Assembly (NCBI RefSeq): GCF_030286555.1
Contig: NZ_JASVWF010000004.1
Coordinates: 372,001 to 436,000 of the forward strand
Source of the DNA: Actinomycetospora termitidis
GTDB lineage: Bacteria; Actinomycetota; Actinomycetes; Mycobacteriales; Pseudonocardiaceae
Direction: 5' to 3'
DNA length: 64,000 bases
This document shows, piece by piece, positions 41,553 through 49,985 of the stretch (position 1 is the stretch's first letter; each line of letters starts with the position of its first letter). The notes beneath the pieces were generated by a model. That model saw only the letters and a program-made list of their open reading frames with translations, did no database searches and was not told the origin of the DNA. The position numbers and the translations under genes were made by a program.

Positions 41553-42895
41553 GCGGGGACGTCCCGGGCCGCGACCGCGGCCTCGTGCTCGCGCTGCCGC
41601 GCGACGGCCGGGTCGATCTCGGAGTGGATCACCAGCGAGAGCACGGCGACCAGCAGGTACATCACGCAGTAGGCGATCACCACGCCGCCGCCCCCGAACA
41701 GCGGGAACAGGGCGGTGACGGTGAGCGGACCGAGGAGCGCCGCCCCGCCCGCCCCGGTGTTGAGGACCGCGAGCGCGGCGCCCTTGTCCTTGAGCTCGAC
41801 CATGGACGGCATCAGCGCCGAGAGCGGGACGAAGCCCGCGAGGACGATGCCGTACACCGCGCCCAGGATCGCGGTGAGCAGGAAGCTCTGCGAGGCGATC
41901 GCGCCGAAGTACCAGAGCGGGACCGCGACCGCGCAGCCCAGGCAGCCGAACACCGTGACGGTGCGGCGCCACCCGAAGCGGTCACCGAACACCCCGAAGA
42001 ACAGGTTCGCCCCGATGTTCGCGGCGTAGGCGACCGTCGCGAGGACGGCGACCTGCGCCGTCGTCAGGAAGCCCCCACCCGGGGTCTCGGGGCCGAACAC
42101 GAAGGGGAACATCGCGAAGAAACCGTACTGCGGGGCGGTGTTCACGAGCCGGACGAAGAAGCCGGCGATCGTCCGCCGGTCGCGCCAGAGGATGTCCACG
42201 CCCTCGGTGAGGCGGCGCAGGCTCGTCGGGTGCGGGGTGGTCTCGTCCGCGATCGGGCGCAGACCCTGCGGCTCGGTGACCGCGAAGCAGCCGATCGCGG
42301 CGCCCACCGCGACGAGGACGAGCGAGATCACCAACGTCCCGTACTCGCTGATCCCCAGCGGGCCCACCGCGATCGCCGCGAGGGCGGCGCCCAAGGTCGG
42401 CAGGCCCCCGGTGAAGGCGAACCAGAACCAGCCCGCCGCGGACCCTCGCATCCGCGGCTTCGCGATCGTCTGGATCCAGACCAGGAACGCGAAGGCGAAC
42501 AGCGGGTAGGCCAGGCCGCGGACCGCGTAGGTGGTGATGATCAGCGTCGCGTCCTGGGCCGGGATCGCCACGAACAGGAACAGGATCTCCAGGACGATCC
42601 AGATCGCCGCGCCCAGCCACATCACGCGGCGTGGGCCCCAGATCGCCGAGAGGGTCCCGGAGAACCACGACGCGACCAGCGCGGCGACGCCGTACAGCGT
42701 CACGGTGGCGAACGAGGCCTGGGCGCCGTCGAGCGCCCCGCCCGCCGGATCGGCGAGGTAGGCGGACAGGAAGCTGGTCTCCACGCCGTCGCCGATCATG
42801 AAGATCAGGACCCCGACGAACCCCCAGCGCAGCGGGTACGGGATGCCCCAGCGTTCGATGCCCGTCAGCGGGCCGTCCGCGGTCGACGTGGTCAT
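41549..42895 (-). CDS. MFS transporter, polyol-permease type
   Basis: 448 residues, 12 membrane helices. WGIPYPLRWGFVGVLIFMIG and AYLADPAGGALDGAQASFAT at the N terminus, a loop GVFGDRFGWRRTVTVFG (motif A-like) and the overall layout resemble ribitol and arabinitol permeases such as RbtT and DalT. Probably proton-coupled uptake of a polyol or sugar. Preceded by the DeoR gene; a shared 13-base motif lies 50 bases before its ATG at 42895. First gene of the minus arm. Confidence 0.9.
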   Translation of the reverse strand: MTTSTADGPLTGIERWGIPYPLRWGFVGVLIFMIGDGVETSFLSAYLADPAGGALDGAQASFATVTLYGVAALVASWFSGTLSAIWGPRRVMWLGAAIWIVLEILFLFVAIPAQDATLIITTYAVRGLAYPLFAFAFLVWIQTIAKPRMRGSAAGWFWFAFTGGLPTLGAALAAIAVGPLGISEYGTLVISLVLVAVGAAIGCFAVTEPQGLRPIADETTPHPTSLRRLTEGVDILWRDRRTIAGFFVRLVNTAPQYGFFAMFPFVFGPETPGGGFLTTAQVAVLATVAYAANIGANLFFGVFGDRFGWRRTVTVFGCLGCAVAVPLWYFGAIASQSFLLTAILGAVYGIVLAGFVPLSALMPSMVELKDKGAALAVLNTGAGGAALLGPLTVTALFPLFGGGGVVIAYCVMYLLVAVLSLVIHSEIDPAVARQREHEAAVAARDVPA

Positions 42896-42944
42896 GTCTG
42901 CGCCCTTCCTCGACAGTGCGGCGCATCACATGTATCAGCGTCTC

Positions 42945-42957
42945 TGTTAATTTCACA
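42945..42957. promoter_or_regulatory. Shared motif TGTTAATTTCACA before permease gene
   Basis: This 13-mer matches the one at 43868-43880 (consensus TGTTAAyTTCrCA). AT-rich and unlike the surrounding GC-rich DNA. It lies in the 73-base gap between the permease start and the DeoR stop, so it probably marks a DeoR operator or promoter. Confidence 0.65.
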
Positions 42958-42968
42958 AGGGCAGTGCG

Positions 42969-43781
42969 TCAGTTCTTGCCGGATGCCACCGTCACCCGGG
43001 TGTGCTCGCGCATCTCCTCGAGGAGGTCCGCGGGCACGCCGTCGTCGACGACGAGGTCGTCGAAGGCCGACAGCGGACGCAGCTGGTGCAACGCACGCCG
43101 CGGCGCCTTGCTGGAGTCCATCAGCAGGACCCGGCGGGTCGCGATGTCGAGCATCGCCCGTTTCACCGCCACGATCTCCTGCTCCTGGTGGAAGGTCATC
43201 GAGCCGGTCATCGACGACGTCGAGACGAAGGCCGCGTCGACCGACATGGCCGCGATCGCCTCGAGGCAGCCGATGCCGCCGAAGGAGTCGTGGGTGCGCG
43301 AGTAGTCGCCGCCGAGGGCGATCAACCGGACCTCCGGCATGGTCTTGAGCGTCTCCAGTGCCGGGAGGTAGTTGGTCACGACGGTCAGCGGCCCGACCTC
43401 GGGCAGGCGGTCGACCAGCGTCAACGCCGTCGACGAGTCGTCGAGGACGATCGACGACCCGGGCTCGACGAGCGCCACGGCCGCGTCCGCGATCGCGTTC
43501 TTCTCCGCGAGGCGCACCGTGCGGCGGTACTCCGAGTGCGACTCGAACACCGAGGTCGGTTGCGCCGACACCCCGCCCCGGTACTTCCGCACGAGTCCCC
43601 GGCGCACGAGCTCGTCGACGTCGCGGTGGACGGTCATGAGGCTCACGCCGGTCAGCTCGACGAGCTCGGTCGCGCTCGCGGAGCCGGCCGCGAGGACGTG
43701 GTCGACGATCCGCTGCTGGCGGGTGCTGCGCGCGTGGCCGCCCTTCGTCGAGGTCGTTTCGGTGCTCACGCCGACCAGCAT
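42969..43781 (-). CDS. DeoR/GlpR-family transcriptional regulator
   Basis: 270 residues. The N-terminal winged helix is standard: RQQRIVDHVLAAGSASATEL, LTGVSLMTVHRDVDELVRRG and KYRGGV. The C-terminal sugar-phosphate sensor domain has LDDSSTALTLVDRL, VVTNYLPALETL, ALGGDYS and MDSSKAPRRAL. Such regulators repress sugar catabolic genes until a phosphorylated intermediate binds. It sits between the two arms. Start 43781 (ATG) or 43769 (GTG). Confidence 0.94.
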   Translation of the reverse strand: MLVGVSTETTSTKGGHARSTRQQRIVDHVLAAGSASATELVELTGVSLMTVHRDVDELVRRGLVRKYRGGVSAQPTSVFESHSEYRRTVRLAEKNAIADAAVALVEPGSSIVLDDSSTALTLVDRLPEVGPLTVVTNYLPALETLKTMPEVRLIALGGDYSRTHDSFGGIGCLEAIAAMSVDAAFVSTSSMTGSMTFHQEQEIVAVKRAMLDIATRRVLLMDSSKAPRRALHQLRPLSAFDDLVVDDGVPADLLEEMREHTRVTVASGKN

Positions 43782-43857
43782 CGCCGATCACCGCACCGCG
43801 ACCGAGCACCCGCGCCCGGACGGCATGACCCGGATCACGCGAACGCCTTCCTTGATC

Positions 43858-43880
43858 ACATTTTGAATGTTAACTTCGCA
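43858..43880. promoter_or_regulatory. Second shared motif and inverted repeat before HAD operon
   Basis: TGTTAACTTCGCA at 43868-43880 matches the permease motif. It overlaps ACATTTTGAATGT (43858-43870), an inverted repeat with 5-bp arms. It lies 24 bases before the HAD start and 78 bases from the DeoR start. Confidence 0.65.
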
Positions 43881-43903
43881 TCGTCGCTGGGAGGAGATCG
43901 ACG

Positions 43904-44587
43904 ATGACGAACCGCCCGCCCACCGCCGTGGTGTTCGACCTCGACGGGGTGCTCATCGAGAGCGAGCACCTCTGGGAGGAGATGTGGACGCGCTACGCGG
44001 CCCGGTACGAGGTCACCTGGACCGCGGAGGACACCGGACACGTCCAGGGCATGAGCGCCCCGGAGTGGTCGTCCTACCTGGCCGAGCGGGCCGGGGGCCA
44101 CGACGACGCGGCGACCTGTGAGCGCGCGGTCGTCGACGACATGGTCGACGCGCTCGCCCAGGGCCGGATGGAGCCCTACGCCGGCGCGGTGGACATGGTC
44201 CGCGACGTCGCCGGACGGGTCCCGGTGGCGCTCGCGACCTCGGCCCCGCGGCGTCTGATCGACGCCGTGCTGGAGGCGAACGGCCTGACGTCGTCGTTCG
44301 GCGCGACCGTCTCCTCGGCCGAGGTCGAGCGCGGCAAGCCCGGACCGGACGTCTACCTGGAGGCGGCCCGCCGCCTCGACGTCGACCCGGCGCGGTGCGT
44401 GGGGGTGGAGGACTCGAGCAACGGCATCCGGGCCGCCGCGGCCGCGGGGATGACCGTCGTCGCGATCCCGAACCCGACCTACCCCCCGAAGCCGGACGCC
44501 CTGGCCCTCGCCGCCCGCAGCGCGGACGGCGTGGCGTCCGCGCACGCCGAGATCGTGGACCTGCTCGCGGTGGAGGCGGTCCGATGA
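43904..44587 (+). CDS. HAD-superfamily hydrolase (beta-phosphoglucomutase-like)
   Basis: 227 residues. VVFDLDGVLIESEHLWEEMW is the nucleophile Asp motif I with a cap domain, LATSAPRRL motif II, then GKPGPDVYL (Lys motif III) and VGVEDSSNGIRAAAAAGM (motif IV). Belongs to the phosphatase/phosphomutase branch of class I cap enzymes. Probably dephosphorylates or isomerises a sugar phosphate of the pathway. GGGAGGAG precedes the ATG. Its stop overlaps the DhaK-like gene start (ATGA), so it opens the plus arm. Confidence 0.93.
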   Translation: MTNRPPTAVVFDLDGVLIESEHLWEEMWTRYAARYEVTWTAEDTGHVQGMSAPEWSSYLAERAGGHDDAATCERAVVDDMVDALAQGRMEPYAGAVDMVRDVAGRVPVALATSAPRRLIDAVLEANGLTSSFGATVSSAEVERGKPGPDVYLEAARRLDVDPARCVGVEDSSNGIRAAAAAGMTVVAIPNPTYPPKPDALALAARSADGVASAHAEIVDLLAVEAVR

Positions 44588-46320
44588 GCAGCACGACCCT
44601 CTCCGAGCCGACCACCTTCAAGCAGCGCTGGATGGCCGGGCTCTGCGCCGCCTACTCCCGCACCGTCCGCCCGGCACCGGGGGCGTTCGGGGTGCTCTCG
44701 AACGTCGCGCCACGCCGCGGCAAGGTCGCCGTGATCATCGGTGGCGGGTGCGGGCACTACCCCGCCTTCGCGGGCCTCGTCGGGCCGGGACTGGCCGACG
44801 CGGCCGTCGTCGGCGACGTCTTCACCAGCCCGTCCGCGGAGCAGGCCTACCGGACCGCCCGGGCCGTCGACGGCGGGGCCGGCGTCGTCTTCTCCTACGG
44901 CAACTACGCCGGCGACGTCATGCACTTCGGCCTCGCGGGCCGACGCCTGGCCGCCGACGGCATCGACGCGCGCCAGATGATCGTCACCGACGACGTCGCG
45001 AGCGCTCCGGCCGACCGGGCCTCCGACCGCCGTGGGGTCGCGGGGGACTTCTTCGTGTTCAAGGCGCTCGGGGCCGCCGCCGAGCGGGGCGACGACCTGG
45101 ACGCCGTGATGGCCGCCGGCGAGCGCGCGAACGCGGCCACCCGCACCTTCGGCGCCGCGTTCGACGGGTGCACGCTGCCGGGGGCGGACGAGCCGCTGTT
45201 CACGGTCGCGCCGGGCTCGATCGAGCTCGGCCTCGGTATCCACGGCGAGCCGGGCATGCGGACGACCGAGGCGATGGACGCCCACGAGCTCGCCGACGCC
45301 CTCGTCGACCAGCTCCTCCCCCAGCTGCCGGACACCGGCGACGGCCGGGTCGCGGTGCTGCTCAACGGCCTGGGCTCCACGACCTACGAGGACCTGTTCA
45401 TCACCTACGGACGGGTCGACGAGCGGCTGCGGCAGGCCGGCCTCACGCCCCACCGCCCGGAGGTCGGCGAGTTCGTGACGAGCATGGACATGGCCGGGCT
45501 CTCCCTGACCCTGATGCCGCTGGACGACGAGCTCGCCGCGCTCTACGACGCCCCGTGCGAGACCCCCGGCTTCCGGCTCCCGGCCGGCGGCACGCTCGCC
45601 GCGGCGGGCGACCGACTCCGGGACCAGGACGCCACCGTGTCGTCGCTGCCCGAACTGGACGACACCGATCCCGCGCAGGGAGGAATCGCAGCCCGGGTGC
45701 TGACCGCGGCCCTCGGCGCCGTCACCGAGCACGAGGACGAGCTGGGACGCCTCGACGCGGTGGCTGCCGACGGCGACCACGGGCAGGGCATCGTGCGCGG
45801 GATGCGCGCCGCGGTCGCCGCCGCCCGCACGTCCGGGTCGGACGGCGACGGCGTGAGTGCGGTCGGGACCGCTCTCCTCGCCGCCGGCACCGCCCTCGCC
45901 GACGCCGCGGGCGGGGCGTCCGGCGCGCTGTTCGGGCTCCTGCTCACCGAGACCGGCGGCCGCCTCACCCCGCACGGGGAGGGTCCCGTGACGACCGCGG
46001 CCCTGGCCGACGCCCTGGACAGCGCCCAGCGCGCCGTCACCGAGCTCGGCGGCGCCCGGCCCGGCGACAAGACCATGGTCGACGCGCTCGACGCGTTCAC
46101 CACGACGCTGCGCGAGCACACCGACGAGCCGGTCACCCGCGCCTGGCGGGCCGCCGCCGACACGGCACGGCGCGCTGCGGAGGACACCGCCGACCTGACG
46201 CCGGCCGTCGGCCGGGCCGCCCGGCTCGGCGACCGCGGTCGTGGCAGCCCCGATCCCGGCGCCACGTCGTTCGCGCTCATGGCCGTGGCGGTCGCAGCCG
46301 CCCTGGAGGAGGAGAAGTGA
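44584..46320 (+). CDS. DhaK-DhaL fusion ketose kinase
   Basis: 578 residues. The N-terminal DhaK domain (about 1-330) has IGGGCGHYPAFAGLVG and GDVFTSPSAEQAY, with the covalent-substrate His expected within GELGLGIHGEPG. A linker leads to a DhaL domain (about 365-578) with VAADGDHGQGIVRGM, DAAGGASGALFG and GATSFALMAV, the ATP and Mg site. Fusions of this kind use ATP and phosphorylate dihydroxyacetone or erythrulose; in Mycobacterium smegmatis LerK and DerK act on L- and D-erythrulose. Overlaps HAD and RpiB genes by four bases each. The specific ketose is not proven. Confidence 0.93.
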   Translation: MSSTTLSEPTTFKQRWMAGLCAAYSRTVRPAPGAFGVLSNVAPRRGKVAVIIGGGCGHYPAFAGLVGPGLADAAVVGDVFTSPSAEQAYRTARAVDGGAGVVFSYGNYAGDVMHFGLAGRRLAADGIDARQMIVTDDVASAPADRASDRRGVAGDFFVFKALGAAAERGDDLDAVMAAGERANAATRTFGAAFDGCTLPGADEPLFTVAPGSIELGLGIHGEPGMRTTEAMDAHELADALVDQLLPQLPDTGDGRVAVLLNGLGSTTYEDLFITYGRVDERLRQAGLTPHRPEVGEFVTSMDMAGLSLTLMPLDDELAALYDAPCETPGFRLPAGGTLAAAGDRLRDQDATVSSLPELDDTDPAQGGIAARVLTAALGAVTEHEDELGRLDAVAADGDHGQGIVRGMRAAVAAARTSGSDGDGVSAVGTALLAAGTALADAAGGASGALFGLLLTETGGRLTPHGEGPVTTAALADALDSAQRAVTELGGARPGDKTMVDALDAFTTTLREHTDEPVTRAWRAAADTARRAAEDTADLTPAVGRAARLGDRGRGSPDPGATSFALMAVAVAAALEEEK

Positions 46321-46784
46321 CCGGTCGCATCCGCATCGCCGTCGCCGCGGACAACGCGGGCGTCGCGCTGAAGGACACCCTCGCCCGGATGATGCGCGAG
46401 GACGACCGCGTCGCCGAGGTGACCGACTTCGGCGTCCCGGACGACTCCGACGACCGCGCCTACCCGCTCCTCGGCCTGGCTGCGGCCCAGGCGGTCGCGC
46501 ACGGCGAGGCCGACCGGGCCGTGCTGGTGTGCGGCACCGGCATCGGCATGGCGATCTCCGCGAACAAGGTCGAGGGGATCCGCGCGACGGTCGCCCACGA
46601 CAGCTACTCCGCCGAGCGCTCGATCCGCTCCAACGACTGCCAGGTGCTCTGCCTGGGTGGCCGGGTCATCGGCCCGGAACTGGCGAAGAAGATCGTCGAC
46701 GAGTGGCTCGGCTACGAGTTCGACCCCACCTCGGCGAGCGCCGAGAAGGTCGCCCACATCACCGCGTTCGAGCAGGACAGCTGA
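46317..46784 (+). CDS. RpiB/LacAB-family sugar-phosphate isomerase
   Basis: 155 residues. AVAADNAGVALKDTLARMM, VLVCGTGIGMAISANKV with the catalytic Cys loop (CGTGIG), ARATVAHDSYSAERSIRSND-like region and VLCLGGRVIGPELAK are characteristic. The family isomerises ribose 5-phosphate; the DerI/EryI subgroup isomerises D-erythrulose 4-phosphate to D-erythrose 4-phosphate. Position after DhaK-DhaL supports the four-carbon role. GTG start overlaps the kinase stop (GTGA). A 17-base gap with GAGAGGAG follows. Confidence 0.92.
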   Translation: MTGRIRIAVAADNAGVALKDTLARMMREDDRVAEVTDFGVPDDSDDRAYPLLGLAAAQAVAHGEADRAVLVCGTGIGMAISANKVEGIRATVAHDSYSAERSIRSNDCQVLCLGGRVIGPELAKKIVDEWLGYEFDPTSASAEKVAHITAFEQDS

Positions 46785-46801
46785 GCGAGAGGAGCCACCC
46801 G

Positions 46802-47839
46802 ATGTTGCGTGTGCTCGCCGCGGGCGACCACTTCGTCGCCCCGGACCTGTTCCTGGACGCCCTGCGCACCGAGGGCGCCGCCGAGTTCGACGGGCGGACC
46901 CTGACCGCCGGGTGGCCGACCGAGCCGTTCGGTCCCGTCGGCACCGGTGACAGCGTCGTCGACGAGGCCTCCGGTACCGAGGACGACCTGATCGCCGCGC
47001 TCGACGGCGTCCGGGTCTGTCTGACCCAGATGGCGCCCTTCACCGCCCGGGTCTTCGAGGCCCGACCCGAGCTCGAGATGGTCGCGGTGTGCCGGGGCGG
47101 CCCGGTCAACGTCGACCTCGCGGCCGCCGACGCCGCGGGGGTCGCGGTCGCGCAGGCGCCGGGGCGCAACGCGGCCGCGGCCGCGGAGTTCGCGGTCGGG
47201 ATGATGCTCGCGGCCCTGCGCCATATCCCGCTGGCCGACGGCGAGCTGCGGGACGGGCGCTGGCGCGGCGACTTCTACGCCTACGACGAGGCCGGGCTGG
47301 AGCTCGACGGCGCGACCGTCGGGCTCGTCGGCTACGGCGCCATCGGGCGGATCGTCGCGCGGGTGCTGCGGGCCTTCGGCGCGACCGTGCTGGTCTCGGA
47401 CCCGTACGCCCCGGCGGAGGACGGCATCGAGCTGACCGACCTCGACGACCTGCTGCGCCGCGCGAGTGTGGTGTCGCTGCACGCGCGGCTCACCGACGAG
47501 ACGCGGGGGCTGATCGGTACCCGCGAGCTGGACCTGCTCCCCCACGGGGCCGTGCTGGTCAACACCGCCCGCGGCGGGCTGCTGGACTACGGGGCGCTGC
47601 CCGCGGCACTGGAGTCGGGACGGCTCGGCGGGCTCGCGCTCGACGTCTACGACGTCGAGCCGCCGCCGCCGGACTGGCCGCTGCACCGCGCGCCGAACGT
47701 CGTCGCGACCCCGCATCTCGCCGGCGCGACCCGGCAGACCGCCCACCGGGCGGCCGCGATCGCCGCCGGTGAGGCCGCCCGGTTCCTGCGTGGCGAGGCA
47801 CTCGCGCACCCGGCCAACACGGTCGGGAGCACGCGATGA
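46802..47839 (+). CDS. D-isomer-specific 2-hydroxyacid dehydrogenase family protein
   Basis: 345 residues. NAD-binding motif GLVGYGAIGRIVARVLRAFG, then NTARGGLLDYGAL with the catalytic Arg, DVYDVEP with the Glu and TPHLAGATRQT with the His. The N-terminal 100 residues differ from typical family members. Reduces a 2-keto acid or oxidises a hydroxyacid in the catabolic route; its exact place is open. It overlaps the FGGY kinase start (ATGA). GAGAGGAG precedes the ATG. Confidence 0.93.
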   Translation: MLRVLAAGDHFVAPDLFLDALRTEGAAEFDGRTLTAGWPTEPFGPVGTGDSVVDEASGTEDDLIAALDGVRVCLTQMAPFTARVFEARPELEMVAVCRGGPVNVDLAAADAAGVAVAQAPGRNAAAAAEFAVGMMLAALRHIPLADGELRDGRWRGDFYAYDEAGLELDGATVGLVGYGAIGRIVARVLRAFGATVLVSDPYAPAEDGIELTDLDDLLRRASVVSLHARLTDETRGLIGTRELDLLPHGAVLVNTARGGLLDYGALPAALESGRLGGLALDVYDVEPPPPDWPLHRAPNVVATPHLAGATRQTAHRAAAIAAGEAARFLRGEALAHPANTVGSTR

Positions 47840-49338
47840 TCATCGGGGTCGACGTCGGCACGTCGATGACCAAGGCGGACGCCTACGACGACGACGGGTC
47901 GAAGCTCGCCTCCGCCGAGCGCGCGTCGCGGCTCGAGCAGTACGACGACGGGCGGGTCGAGCAGGACCTCGAGGACGTCCTCGCGAGCGCGGCCGACGTG
48001 ATCCGGCGGGTCTCCGACGAGGTCGGGGACCGGCCGGTCCGGGTCCTCGCGATCACCGGGCAGGGCGACGGCCTGTGGCTGCGCGACGCCGACGGGCACG
48101 CCACCCGCCCGCCGATCTCCTGGCTCGACGACCGGGCCGGCGACGTCGTCCGGCGCTGGCAGGACGACGGCACGGTGCACGAGGTCTACCGGCGCACCGG
48201 CTCCGGGCTCTTCCCCGGCTGCCACGCGCCGCTGATCCACCACCTCGCCCGTCACGAGCCGGAGGCACTCGGCGGTGCGGCCGTCGCCGGCTACTGCGTG
48301 GACGCCCTGATCCAGCGGCTGACCGGGGAGATCACGGTCGACGCCTCCGACGCGTCCCTGCCCTTCCTCGACGTCGCGACCCGCCGCTACGACGACGCGG
48401 CGATCGCGGCCTGTGGGATCGAGGAGTACCGGCACCTGCTCGCCGATCCGGCGCCGGCCGGGACGGTCCTCGCCCTCGACCGGCGCGGCGCGGAGATCAC
48501 CGGCCTCCCCGTCGGCACTCCCGTCACCGGCGGACCGTTCGACCTGCCCGCGTGCGCGGTGGGTGCCGGTCTGTCGCGACCCGGCGACGGGCTGCTGATC
48601 ATCGGCACGACGTTGGCCTGCGAGGTCTTCACCGACACGGTCGACATCGGCGCCGCGAGCGAGCCGGCCGGGATGTGGCTGTGCACGCCGGAGCCGGACC
48701 GGTGGCTGCGGGCGATGCCGGCGATGGTCGGGACCGCCGGACTGGACTGGCTGCTCGACTTCCTCGGTGTCGGGATCGACGCGCTCTCCGAGCTGCTCGA
48801 CGGCACGATGCCCGGCGCGGGCGGGGTCTCGGCGCTGCCGTTCCTGTCCGCCTCCGGCGAGCGGGCGCCGTTCGTCGACACCCGGGCGCGCGGCCAGGTC
48901 GAGGGCGTCACGCTCTCCACCACGCGCGGCCAGGTGGTCCGGGCGGTGTGCGAGGGGATCGCCTACACGGCCCGGAACTGCTTCGAGCGGGCGGCCGAGG
49001 CGTCGCACGTGCAGGGGCGACTGGTGGCGTGCGGTGGCGGGTCACGCTCCGGCCCGTGGGCGCAGATCTTCGCGGACGTGCTGAACGTGCCGCTGGTGGT
49101 CCCGGACGACCCCGGCCTGGGCACCCGCGGCGCCGCCGTCACCGCCCTGCGGGCGCTCGGCGAGGACGTGGACCCCGCCGACTGGGCGGCGCCGTCGCGC
49201 ACCGTCGAGCCGAGCGCGCACGCCGACGACTGCTACGAGCCCGGGTACCGGCGCTACCGGGCCCACGTCGACACGGCGCGGGAGTTCTGGGCGCGGCAGG
49301 CACAGGACTTCGCGCTCTCTGGTACGACGCTGCCGTGA
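47836..49338 (+). CDS. FGGY-family carbohydrate kinase (xylulokinase/erythritol kinase branch)
   Basis: 500 residues. IIGVDVGTSMTKADAYDDDG phosphate loop, ITGQGDGLWLRDADG, ISWLDDRAGD, LLIIGTTLACE and CGGGSRSGPWAQIFADVLN are present. GQGDGLWL is the feature that sets this gene apart from the kinase at 40065. In contrast with the ribulokinase-like enzyme the substrate may be a polyol or a different ketose. It comes just before a class II aldolase, so together they could phosphorylate a ketose and split it. Both flanking overlaps are four bases. Confidence 0.9.
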   Translation: MIIGVDVGTSMTKADAYDDDGSKLASAERASRLEQYDDGRVEQDLEDVLASAADVIRRVSDEVGDRPVRVLAITGQGDGLWLRDADGHATRPPISWLDDRAGDVVRRWQDDGTVHEVYRRTGSGLFPGCHAPLIHHLARHEPEALGGAAVAGYCVDALIQRLTGEITVDASDASLPFLDVATRRYDDAAIAACGIEEYRHLLADPAPAGTVLALDRRGAEITGLPVGTPVTGGPFDLPACAVGAGLSRPGDGLLIIGTTLACEVFTDTVDIGAASEPAGMWLCTPEPDRWLRAMPAMVGTAGLDWLLDFLGVGIDALSELLDGTMPGAGGVSALPFLSASGERAPFVDTRARGQVEGVTLSTTRGQVVRAVCEGIAYTARNCFERAAEASHVQGRLVACGGGSRSGPWAQIFADVLNVPLVVPDDPGLGTRGAAVTALRALGEDVDPADWAAPSRTVEPSAHADDCYEPGYRRYRAHVDTAREFWARQAQDFALSGTTLP

Positions 49339-49985
49339 CCGGCCTCGACGATCCCGCCCTCGCCGCCGCCCGGTCCTCGGTCGCCGAGCACGCCCGGCGG
49401 CTGGTCGCCGACCGGCTCGTGGCCGGGACGGCGGGCAACCTCAGCGTGCGGGTCGGCGACCTGGTCGCGGTCACCGCGTCCGGGGTCGCCTACGACACGA
49501 TGACCGCCGACGACGTCTGCGTGGTCGACCTGGCCGGCGCACCCGTCGTCGGGACCCTGCGGCCGACGAGCGAGCTGCCGCTGCACCTGCTCTGCTACGC
49601 CCGCCACGGGGCGTCCGCCGTGGTCCACACGCACTCGGCCGCTGCGGTGGCGCTGTCGCTGGTGCGCGACGACGTGCCGCTGGTGCACTACCAGACCGCG
49701 ATCTTCGGCGGTGGGGTGTCGGTGGCCGAGTACGCGCCCTACGGCACCGACGAGCTGGCCGAGAACACCTCGGCCGCCCTGGCCGACCGCACGGCCGCGG
49801 TCATGCGCCACCACGGGACGATCGTGCTCGGCTCCTCGCTGCGCGCGGCCTACGACGGCGCCGCCCACCTGGAGTGGCTCTGCGACGTCTGGCTGCGGGC
49901 GTCCGCCGTCGGGACCCCGCGGCTGCTCGACGCCGACCAGGTCGCGGACGTCGTCGAACGGCTCCGTGGCTACGGTCAGCGCTGA
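49335..49985 (+). CDS. Class II aldolase/adducin-family protein (FucA/AraD-like)
   Basis: 216 residues. AGTAGNLSVRVGDLVAVTAS, then HTHSAAAVALSLV (first metal His pair), VAEYAPYGTDELA and MRHHGTIVLG (second His). Such zinc enzymes cleave ketose 1-phosphates to DHAP and an aldehyde, or epimerise ribulose phosphates. Last gene of the plus arm. GTG overlaps the kinase stop (GTGA); the 3' end overlaps the converging ligase gene by 10 bases. Confidence 0.92.
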   Translation: MTGLDDPALAAARSSVAEHARRLVADRLVAGTAGNLSVRVGDLVAVTASGVAYDTMTADDVCVVDLAGAPVVGTLRPTSELPLHLLCYARHGASAVVHTHSAAAVALSLVRDDVPLVHYQTAIFGGGVSVAEYAPYGTDELAENTSAALADRTAAVMRHHGTIVLGSSLRAAYDGAAHLEWLCDVWLRASAVGTPRLLDADQVADVVERLRGYGQR

